This document shows, in pieces, positions 1-6,772 of a DNA stretch of 20,819 nt (positions are counted from its first letter, which is position 1; each line of letters starts with the position of its first letter). Source of the stretch: GWF2-33-9 sp964405755 (GTDB lineage: Bacteria; Bacteroidota; Ignavibacteria; Kapaibacteriales; UBA2268); the NCBI GenBank assembly GCA_964405755.1, contig CAYOPF010000041.1, positions 1 through 20,819 on the forward strand. The letters run 5' to 3'. The notes beneath the pieces were generated by a model. That model was not told the origin of the DNA, made no database searches, and saw nothing but the letters and a program-made list of their open reading frames with translations. A program made the position numbers and the translations under genes.

Positions 1-1
1 A

Positions 2-487
2 GACTACATAAGTAAATTTGCTCCTACTGGTTTTGTAAAAACATATTTTTCGGAAAACAATCGAACTCTGTTTGCTTTAGGGGGCATTAATCCGGATTTA
101 AGCATTCAGAATGATACTATGAATACACTTACCAGAGTTCTACTACAAAGAGGACTATTTCTCGAATTTGCTATGAATCAATATTTAGTTAATAAAAACA
201 ATTTAATTAGGGAATATAAAAATAATTTTATTAATTTTGTAGTCAATTATCAAGTAAATGATGAAATATTGGAAATGTTCAAACAATTGTCCTTATCAAG
301 AAACATTTGGAACCAAGACTACTATCAGCAAGATAAAGAGTACTTTAAGGTTTATATAAAATCCCTTTTATCATATTTATTGTGGCAAGATAGCGCTTAT
401 AAATGTGCTTTTACAGATGCTGACAAAACCATGACCAAGGCAATTCAATCATTCGAAAATTATAATAGAACACTAAATATAAAATAG
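2..487 (+). CDS. S41 family C-terminal processing peptidase, 3' fragment
   Basis: The frame is open from base 2, so this is the last 161 or so residues of a gene that begins before the window; the first in-frame ATG at 119 is internal. The segment at 80-97 reads GGINPD, matching the GGxIxPD element that closes the protease core of C-terminal processing peptidases (CtpA/Prc, MEROPS S41). The rest is a helical, charged tail typical of Bacteroidota S41 enzymes, ending in a block like 'IKxxxAxxLW...Y......D..xxKAI' (here around IKSLLSYLLWQDSAY and DADKTMTKAIQSF). Such enzymes are exported and trim or degrade envelope proteins using a Ser/Lys dyad, which lies upstream and cannot be checked here. 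The stop codon overlaps the ribosome binding site of the next gene, so the two are probably co-transcribed. The family call is from motif memory, not a search. Confidence 0.75.
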   Translation, partial: DYISKFAPTGFVKTYFSENNRTLFALGGINPDLSIQNDTMNTLTRVLLQRGLFLEFAMNQYLVNKNNLIREYKNNFINFVVNYQVNDEILEMFKQLSLSRNIWNQDYYQQDKEYFKVYIKSLLSYLLWQDSAYKCAFTDADKTMTKAIQSFENYNRTLNIK

Positions 488-495
488 GAGAAACT

Positions 496-1302
496 ATGTC
501 GCTTACTAAATCGATTTTATTATGGATGCTTGCATTTGTTCTTATGGGTGCAACTGCTGTTTACCAAAGAATGACAGGCCCTACTTATCCAGTTTCGGGA
601 AAAGTAGAAATTCAAAGGGAAAAAGTAAAATATTCATTACCACGAAGCCATGATGGCTCTGGAAATGATTTAATTAAATTGGAAGTAAAAGACCAAACCA
701 TTTATGGTTATATGAAGTTCAAAAGATATAAAAGTCACGACGAATGGGCTGTTCAGCAATTAAAACGAGAAGGAAATTATCTCTATGCTTCCATCCCCGA
801 GCAGCCACCTGCTGGAAAAGTTATGTATCATATTGCATTGCTTAATCAAGAAGGAAAGAATTTCTGGTTAACTAAAGAACCCGTTGTAATAAGGTTTAAA
901 GGGGTCGTGCCACAATCAGTTTTAGTACCTCACATAATTGCAATGTTTTTCGCAATGGTATTTTCGATCCGTGCTGGAATCGAATCAATTGTAAATGGGA
1001 ACAAAACCTTTACTTTATCATTATGGACATTGATTTTACTTACCGTAGGCGGCCTAATCTTAGGTCCGATTGTACAGAATTATGCATTTGGAGCATTTTG
1101 GACTGGGTGGCCATTCGGACATGATTTAACCGACAATAAAACACTTGCAGCATTTATTGCCTGGGCAATAGCAGTGTGGAGGTTGAAGAAAAATCCAGGT
1201 GACAGAAAATGGGCCATTATAGCTATGATTGTTCTTCTTGCTGTTTATCTAATACCACATAGTGTGTTGGGATCTGAAATTGATTACACAAAAACTAACT
1301 AA
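496..1302 (+). CDS. Conserved membrane protein, five predicted helices, function unknown
   Basis: The product is 268 residues. It has an N-terminal hydrophobic helix (about 7-24), a soluble, probably beta-rich domain (about 30-135), then four more hydrophobic segments (about 143-162, 174-194, 216-230 and 238-254). The loop between helices 3 and 4 is rich in aromatic residues and contains FWTGWPFGHDLTDNKT (201-216). Histidines at 146, 209 and 255 lie at or near membrane boundaries and could be ligand sites, but that is speculation. The gene starts 8 bases after the S41 gene, and the Shine-Dalgarno TAGGAGAA overlaps the upstream stop codon, which fixes the start and implies one transcript. I do not recognise a named family. 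The downstream hairpin at 1338-1373 ends the unit. Confidence 0.8.
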   Translation: MSLTKSILLWMLAFVLMGATAVYQRMTGPTYPVSGKVEIQREKVKYSLPRSHDGSGNDLIKLEVKDQTIYGYMKFKRYKSHDEWAVQQLKREGNYLYASIPEQPPAGKVMYHIALLNQEGKNFWLTKEPVVIRFKGVVPQSVLVPHIIAMFFAMVFSIRAGIESIVNGNKTFTLSLWTLILLTVGGLILGPIVQNYAFGAFWTGWPFGHDLTDNKTLAAFIAWAIAVWRLKKNPGDRKWAIIAMIVLLAVYLIPHSVLGSEIDYTKTN

Positions 1303-1337
1303 AACTTATAAATCAAACATAAAATCTGAAAATAAAA

Positions 1338-1373
1338 AAGGGCTGCCAGTGAAGTAATTCAGTGGCAGCCCTT
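1338..1373. terminator. Bidirectional rho-independent terminator
   Basis: A perfect 11-bp stem (AAGGGCTGCCA at 1338-1348, TGGCAGCCCTT at 1363-1373) surrounds a 14-base loop. It lies between two convergent genes. The A-rich run at 1331-1339 gives a U-tract on the minus strand, and the T-rich GTGTTGTTATTC follows on the plus strand. It should end both the 496-1302 unit and the 1391-3715 gene; the minus-strand U-tract is the better one. Confidence 0.85.
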
Positions 1374-1390
1374 AGTGTTGTTATTCAAGA

Positions 1391-3715
1391 CTACTTAACA
1401 ATCATAATTGGGTGAATCATTTGATTTTTTCCATCTTCGATAATTAAATAATAACTACCTGTGTTTAATGTACTATTAAGTTTTATGTTATTCATGCCTT
1501 CTTGCAAATAACCTGAGAATAAAGTTTCAACAACCTGACCTAACGAATTGCTTAATTTAATTGTAACCTGTTGGTTGGTGATAGTGGAATTGATAGTAAC
1601 ACTTATGCTTTCGGTACCAGGATTAGGAAATATATTTATAGAGAGGTTGCGAGAAAGTTCATTTTCTGCAACTGATACTCCATTTTTATCACCCATACCA
1701 ATAAAATAGACATGAAAATCATCACCACCATCGTTGGTAGCATTGGTGTAGAATCCTAAGTCGGCAAAATACTCAACACCATCATCATAGGGCTTGAAGG
1801 AAACTGGAATCTCCATTTTTTTGGTGGGTTCTATTGTTATAGGTGTCCCGTCAATAATACTTGAAGGAATTGAATAAACTTCATCATCGTTAGTTGAGAA
1901 ATAAATAAAATTAAGTTTTAAATCTTTTTTTCCTACATTCAATATTTCCAATTTTTGAGTAACTGTTTGAAGTGGCACAACACCTGGGAACTTTAAAGTA
2001 TCGACAGAAGCAGCTATGGAAGCACCTTCAGATGGAGCTGGTGTTCGTCCTTCGAGATTGATTAATGCTAATGGATTCTTTTTGGCATCGGATGTTATTT
2101 TAAGAGTTGCTTTATAAAGCATTCCATAATCTCTAGGAGTATATTTTATTTGTACTGGATAGATTTTACCTGGTTGGACTACAATTGGATAGGACATTGT
2201 TTTTGGAAAACCAAATACCATTCCATCGTTTGTTAAAAATTCTATTTTATTTACAATAAGTGGAGCTGTACCTGAACTCTCGAATGTCACATCAAGAATA
2301 ACTGAGGCTCCTATCTCTATTGTTCCAAAATCAAATGGTTCTTTTTGCACGGTTATTTCGGGACCTGTGGGTGCATTCTTTCCACCTGTGCCCTTAAGTG
2401 AGATGGCTCTATTGCTTCCATTCTGGGCTGTTGTTTCGAAAAATATTAAATCTTCGAATTCACGCTCTCCGTTAGGACGGAATTTAATTCTTATTGAAGC
2501 AACTCCTTCGGGTTGTAATGTAAGTGGTAATGATGGTACATCCAGCAATGTAAATACTCCTGGATCTTCATAGCCATCAAGTGCAATTTTATTCACTTGG
2601 AATGGCTTTTTACCAAAATTACGGAAACGAAGCTCTTTGAACTTTTCTGATTCTGGTAATGTCTCACCGAAATTAATTTCAGTAGTTTCAAATTCAATCC
2701 AAGGAATTGGCTTAGGTAAGTCCACTGTGAACCAATTCATTGTTTGCTGTTGCATGTTATGGAAATATGTGATTTCAGAGCCACCTGCCACATCTGGAGC
2801 AAGTGTCCAAAGTACTAATTTACCGTCTCCAATCCTTGCAGATAAAGCAACAGACCTATTTCCTTTTGGATAAGTTATAATTGGCTGTAATTTTCCTTCT
2901 TGATTAATCATCAAGATTTGATCTATATATGCTGAAATGCTAATATCATCTTTTTTGGAAGCTTGGAAAAAATCAACTAGGTCTTGATAAATAACTGGAG
3001 GAGTTGGTTCCACATTTCTTCCATAGCCAACATTACAATATACATCATATCCTTTTGTAGTAGGGTTTGTTTCATCAGTTCTTATATGGAAAGGTATCCA
3101 AGTTTTACTTCCACCGCTGGACATTGTTGTAATCATTGCAGACGATGAATCTTTATTCATACCAAGTGTTTTTGTTAAAAATTCTATTACAACTGGATCT
3201 TTACCAGCTTGAAGACTCGCATCATTCAAAAAAGCCCATATCATCATTCTACGTCCATATATCATTACTCTTTTTCCAGCATCGAGCATTTCTTTCACCT
3301 TATCGATTACTTTCATTCCGCCTTGCGTGGCTACGTTTAGAGGATACTCCCCTAATGGGAATATTGCCACATCAAAATCCGTAATTTTGTATTGAGAGAA
3401 GAATGCATCGCTGTATTGAGTGCGAAGCATGTACATTCCGTAACTATAATCTTCGGTTGGATACTTAGCGTAAAAATCGTAGTAGCAAAGTTCAAACAAG
3501 TTCGAAATAATCGTACCCTCATGATTTTTGTCACCTTGAACAAAGTTATCGAAAATTACAAAAGATGGTTTTTCGGCATTTATTTTTGGTAAATTCACAT
3601 TTTTGGGTTCTGGTATAGTAATTGATTTAGGCAGGTTCAAGCTGCTGATGTCTATTGCGTATAGGTTAATCGATGCAATTATCGATAAAATCAGAAAGGT
3701 ATAAAACTTTTTCAT
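1391..3715 (-). CDS. T9SS-exported protein with three ASH/choice-of-anchor-D domains
   Basis: The product is 774 residues. A signal peptide is clear (MKK, hydrophobic core, probable cleavage after LYA at about 20). Residues of about 45-335 form an unrecognised alpha/beta domain with strands such as FDVAIFPLG and RVMIYGR, possibly Rossmann-like. Three tandem immunoglobulin-like ASH/HYDIN modules follow (about 340-445, 453-560 and 567-680), each starting with a 'xxFG/FPGxxxxx' strand and ending near 'xxLxGxG'. The last 75 or so residues are a type IX sorting domain (Por_Secre_tail): IFPNPGTESISV, then LSNSLGQVVETL, LNTGSYYL and a final basic MIVK. The protein should pass the Sec system, then T9SS, and end up secreted or surface-anchored; its substrate is unknown. 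AAGGAG at 3724-3729 lies 8 bases before the ATG, and a -7 promoter box is at 3744-3751. Confidence 0.88.
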   Translation of the reverse strand: MKKFYTFLILSIIASINLYAIDISSLNLPKSITIPEPKNVNLPKINAEKPSFVIFDNFVQGDKNHEGTIISNLFELCYYDFYAKYPTEDYSYGMYMLRTQYSDAFFSQYKITDFDVAIFPLGEYPLNVATQGGMKVIDKVKEMLDAGKRVMIYGRRMMIWAFLNDASLQAGKDPVVIEFLTKTLGMNKDSSSAMITTMSSGGSKTWIPFHIRTDETNPTTKGYDVYCNVGYGRNVEPTPPVIYQDLVDFFQASKKDDISISAYIDQILMINQEGKLQPIITYPKGNRSVALSARIGDGKLVLWTLAPDVAGGSEITYFHNMQQQTMNWFTVDLPKPIPWIEFETTEINFGETLPESEKFKELRFRNFGKKPFQVNKIALDGYEDPGVFTLLDVPSLPLTLQPEGVASIRIKFRPNGEREFEDLIFFETTAQNGSNRAISLKGTGGKNAPTGPEITVQKEPFDFGTIEIGASVILDVTFESSGTAPLIVNKIEFLTNDGMVFGFPKTMSYPIVVQPGKIYPVQIKYTPRDYGMLYKATLKITSDAKKNPLALINLEGRTPAPSEGASIAASVDTLKFPGVVPLQTVTQKLEILNVGKKDLKLNFIYFSTNDDEVYSIPSSIIDGTPITIEPTKKMEIPVSFKPYDDGVEYFADLGFYTNATNDGGDDFHVYFIGMGDKNGVSVAENELSRNLSINIFPNPGTESISVTINSTITNQQVTIKLSNSLGQVVETLFSGYLQEGMNNIKLNSTLNTGSYYLIIEDGKNQMIHPIMIVK

Positions 3716-3743
3716 TATAAATACTCCTTAATTTTTGTTTGCA

Positions 3744-3751
3744 CAAATATA
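3744..3751 (-). promoter_or_regulatory. Probable Bacteroidota-type promoter -7 box
   Basis: Read on the minus strand this is TATATTTG, a match to the TAnnTTTG -7 element of Bacteroidota sigma factor. It sits 28 bases upstream of the ATG of the T9SS protein, with AAGGAG between. The nearest TTTG upstream (3777-3780) is 25 bases away, longer than the usual 19 or so, so the -33 element is weak. The motif is common in AT-rich DNA; position is the main support. Confidence 0.45.
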
Positions 3752-3793
3752 AAACAACAAATTTAATAAAAAGTTACAAAAAGTATAAACTTT

Positions 3794-4795
3794 TTATTCT
3801 TTTGTCCAAATTCTAGTATTCAAATTCAATTCTTCAACGATTCCAATTGTATCGAGCAAAACCTCGTAGTAGGCTTGTAATAACGAAAAATCAATTGCCT
3901 TCTTCGTAATTTTTGGTTCGAACAAATTCATTCTAAACGGAATAGCTATATAAATCTGAGAATTTGCAAAGCAGAAAAATACTTCGCGATGAATACGATT
4001 TCGGAATTTTACAATCCTATCCATTAGCGATGTGGATAAAATATAGCGAGCTTCTATTTGGTCTGTCGAAAATACTGCACAGATTTTTTCGAATTCAGGA
4101 TTTTCTAATTTAACCAACTCGCCAAACGAAGTTTTTTGTTTTTCTCCAAAAAACAAAAACTTGCTATATGTTTTATCGTTCACGTCGGGCATTACGAATG
4201 TTCGTCCGTTAAAATTTTTATTAAAATCCACTAAAATAAAAAGACCTTTAAAAATATCAACATAATGAGTATTTTTATCACTTTTGCGTTCTTCTTGGAC
4301 ATGCAATTCCGAAAATTTGATTTTAGTTTTCCCAATCACTCCTTCCACCAAATCATCACCTTCGTATTTATCAATACGATATGAGGGGAAAAAGCCTGCC
4401 ATTTCGAATGAACTTCGGCCAATAAAATTCTCTGGATAATATCTTAAACTTGGATCGACATAATCAATTATTTTACGGATAACTCTGTCCTTGAATATTG
4501 CTTTAAACTTATTTGCAGCACTTCCACCAATGCCAAGGATAATTATAATCCCAATGATAAATAAAACATTTCCACCGATAATAATCGTTTGCAGAAAACC
4601 AGACAAACGATCGAAATCAACATCGAATACACTTATTGAAATCCACCCACAAATAACTAGTAAAATTCCAAAGGCTCCCAAAGAAAGGAATTTGAACGCT
4701 TTCTTGCGATGAACATTCAGTTCTTGGTACAACTCGGCATTGGAATTAGTAAAATTTTGCTGGTAAAAATTATAAAACTCTTCAATCGAATGCAT
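3794..4795 (-). CDS. DUF3137 family membrane protein
   Basis: The product is 333 residues. A charged N-terminal helix (1-33) is followed by two hydrophobic segments (about 36-56 and 70-92) and a long soluble C-terminal domain. The stretch from about 110, with YVDPSLRYYPENFIG, the F/Y-rich SYRIDKYEGDDLVEG region and IKFSELHVQ, matches what I remember of DUF3137 proteins. Genes of this family commonly follow lemA, as here: the ATG is 9 bases after the lemA stop. Its biochemical role is not known; a membrane partner of LemA is inferred from the pairing only. There is no strong Shine-Dalgarno sequence, consistent with coupled translation. Confidence 0.8.
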   Translation of the reverse strand: MHSIEEFYNFYQQNFTNSNAELYQELNVHRKKAFKFLSLGAFGILLVICGWISISVFDVDFDRLSGFLQTIIIGGNVLFIIGIIIILGIGGSAANKFKAIFKDRVIRKIIDYVDPSLRYYPENFIGRSSFEMAGFFPSYRIDKYEGDDLVEGVIGKTKIKFSELHVQEERKSDKNTHYVDIFKGLFILVDFNKNFNGRTFVMPDVNDKTYSKFLFFGEKQKTSFGELVKLENPEFEKICAVFSTDQIEARYILSTSLMDRIVKFRNRIHREVFFCFANSQIYIAIPFRMNLFEPKITKKAIDFSLLQAYYEVLLDTIGIVEELNLNTRIWTKE

Positions 4796-4804
4796 ATTTC
4801 ACTT

Positions 4805-5374
4805 TTAATTTTTGAATAACGATTTTACATCAACATTTTGTCTTTCTGTTTCTGAGATCTCGAAGAGTGGTCGTCGTTTGAAATTCATCATGGATGCAAG
4901 CAAGTTGGAAGGAAACACCTCTATTGCAGTATTATAATCAGTAGTAACTGCATTATAAGCACGACGTCCTGCCGAAATTTGCTCCTCAACTTCATTTAAT
5001 GAACCTTGTAGTTGCAAGAAATTAGAACTTGCCTTCAAATCTGGATAATTTTCCACTTGAATTTGAATAGCCCTCATTATGTTGGAAATCTGATTGTTCA
5101 ATTCCACACTTTCACTCGCAGTGATATTGCCCGAAATTGCCTTTGTTCTTAGTTCTGTAATTTTGGTGAGTGTTTCTTTTTCGTGTTGCATGTAATTCTG
5201 AACTGTTGCCACCAAGTTAGGAATTAAGTCGTAACGCTTTTTGAGTAAAGCATCCAAACTTGCAAAAACGTTTTCTACTTGGTTGCGTTTCCTAATCAAT
5301 GAATTATAAAGCATTAAGGGAAACACTACAACAATAACAATTGCAGCAATAATAATGATAGTTGTTAAATCCAT
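4805..5374 (-). CDS. lemA: LemA family protein
   Basis: The product is 189 residues, the usual LemA length. An N-terminal membrane helix (about 4-25) is followed by the family hallmark: RKRNQVENVFASLDALLKKR, then YDLIPNLVATVQNYMQHEKE (about 28-67). The remainder is a long helical domain, with ENYPDLKASSNFLQLQ and an ISAGRRAYNAVTTDYN segment, all typical. The N-terminus is probably outside or very short, with the helical domain attached to the membrane. The function is poorly understood. It is the middle gene of a minus-strand operon: the ATG is 9 bases after the aspartate kinase stop and has its own Shine-Dalgarno TAGGAG (about 5379-5384), which overlaps the kinase 3' end, and DUF3137 follows. 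Confidence 0.93.
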   Translation of the reverse strand: MDLTTIIIIAAIVIVVVFPLMLYNSLIRKRNQVENVFASLDALLKKRYDLIPNLVATVQNYMQHEKETLTKITELRTKAISGNITASESVELNNQISNIMRAIQIQVENYPDLKASSNFLQLQGSLNEVEEQISAGRRAYNAVTTDYNTAIEVFPSNLLASMMNFKRRPLFEISETERQNVDVKSLFKN

Positions 5375-5383
5375 TGATAACTC

Positions 5384-6688
5384 CTATTTATTTAATAATA
5401 TTTTTAGTAAATTATTTATATCTCTGTTATTTGATTTTCGGATTAGCAATAGAAAAATATTGTTTTCAATAGGGTATAATCTGAAATCTAAATTAATAAA
5501 TAAATCTGAAAAATCGGTTATTGTCTTGTAAATTTTGAGTATGTTTGGATTTAATAGCACGACTCCCGATAATCTTTCATATTCCAGTTCATTTCCTATT
5601 ATGTTCAATATTGCATTATCGTCGGTAAATACATAAGATTCGGAATTGTAGCGAATCACAAACTTTGTCGAATCGTCTTGCTTAAGCAACTCACTGAATA
5701 TACTTTGGTTTATTGGATTATTTTCGGATAAATCCAATTTGAATGAGAACAACTGATCCAAATAAATTAGCATATTTTCTTTAGCTTTATGGTTGTCGGA
5801 TATTAGTGTTGTATTGCCATTTGGGTTGAAAAGCGAGCGGAAATAAACCGATATTCGATGTTCTTTTGCAAACTTTATCATTTTGTGATAAAATAGTTTA
5901 TTTCCATATTTCGCAGCAAGTTTTGCCTGAAAATAAGAAAGTTTTGCTATTGGATTAGCGTTCGGATAGATATTTGGGTCGATATTGTAAACTCCTTCAA
6001 CGTCGGTCCAGATAGTGATTTCCTTTGCATCCAAATATTGGGCAAATAAAAGTGCTGTAAGATTAGAACTTTCGAACCCCATTGTTGTGGTATCGCCATC
6101 TTCGGAACATCCAATAAATCCTTGTGTAAGAATTATGTTCGATTTCTCAAAAGTTGATTGTACGTTTGTAGCTATGTTTTGCTCAATTTTTTCGTTAATA
6201 GGATTAGCTTTACCAAAGGAATTATCGGTTATTATTATTTCATCAGCATTTATTTGCTCGAAACTAACTTCGTTATCCAACAAAAATGAAAAGAATATTT
6301 GCGACGAAATCTTCTCACCATAAGCTAAAACTTTGTCTCGGGTTTTTGCAGTAAGTTCTCTTACAACATAAATATTTCTTAGGTAATTTGCAATTTCGTC
6401 GAAAATGTTGTTGATATTTTCGGTGCATTGATTCTTTACTTCCTCAGAAGCAAGTATTAAGTCGATTAGATTAAGTGTAAAATTCTTAAGTTTTTCCGAA
6501 ATATCGAGCGATTCAGTAAGTTTTCCCGTTTCAGCCAAATGCAAGGATTCATCGAGGCGTCGAGTTGTTTTTCCCAAAGCAGAAACAACTATCAATGTAG
6601 GGGATTTTATTTCATTAACAATTTTTAAAAAATTGTCGAAAGATTCTTTAGAATTAAAATTGGACCCACCAAATTTGAATATTGTCAT
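5384..6688 (-). CDS. Aspartate kinase, divergent
   Basis: Aspartokinase phosphorylates aspartate, the first step towards lysine, threonine, methionine and diaminopimelate. I start at the ATG at 6688 (434 residues, MTIFKFGGSNF), not the in-frame TTG at 6694, because KFGGS should begin within a few residues of the N-terminus. Visible family elements are KFGGSN (5-10), VSALGKTTRRL, LAYGEKISSQ (the GE(R/K)xS element), QGFIG, IWTDVEGVYNIDP (226-238) and YGNKLFYHKMIKFA. Oddities: the usual TTLGRGGSDxTA motif reads TTMGFESSNLTA, with Asn209 where Asp is normal, and the C-terminal region (about 300-434), where ACT regulatory domains belong, is hard to recognise. No homoserine dehydrogenase domain is fused. 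It heads an operon with lemA and the DUF3137 gene. The activity is likely but not certain given the motif change. Confidence 0.82.
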   Translation of the reverse strand: MTIFKFGGSNFNSKESFDNFLKIVNEIKSPTLIVVSALGKTTRRLDESLHLAETGKLTESLDISEKLKNFTLNLIDLILASEEVKNQCTENINNIFDEIANYLRNIYVVRELTAKTRDKVLAYGEKISSQIFFSFLLDNEVSFEQINADEIIITDNSFGKANPINEKIEQNIATNVQSTFEKSNIILTQGFIGCSEDGDTTTMGFESSNLTALLFAQYLDAKEITIWTDVEGVYNIDPNIYPNANPIAKLSYFQAKLAAKYGNKLFYHKMIKFAKEHRISVYFRSLFNPNGNTTLISDNHKAKENMLIYLDQLFSFKLDLSENNPINQSIFSELLKQDDSTKFVIRYNSESYVFTDDNAILNIIGNELEYERLSGVVLLNPNILKIYKTITDFSDLFINLDFRLYPIENNIFLLLIRKSNNRDINNLLKILLNK

Positions 6689-6694
6689 AATCAA

Positions 6695-6772
6695 TCAATC
6701 TTTTTTAGAAATACAAATTTATCTATTATCTATTAGTTTTTGATAATTTTGAAGAATTTAATTTGATATTTT
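6695..6772. promoter_or_regulatory. Divergent promoter region (aspartate kinase / activase)
   Basis: This short AT-rich gap separates two divergent genes. It holds TAAATTTG on the minus strand (6714-6721), facing the kinase, and TAATTTTG on the plus strand (6744-6751), facing the activase. Both fit the TAnnTTTG -7 consensus, but I see no well-spaced TTTG -33 box for either, so each is tentative. Confidence 0.35.

Noticed and set aside
6689..6694. TTG at 6694 as the start of the aspartate kinase, adding two residues.
   Set aside because: ATG at 6688 places KFGGS at residues 5-9, as usual for the family; the TTG has no Shine-Dalgarno sequence and gives no advantage.
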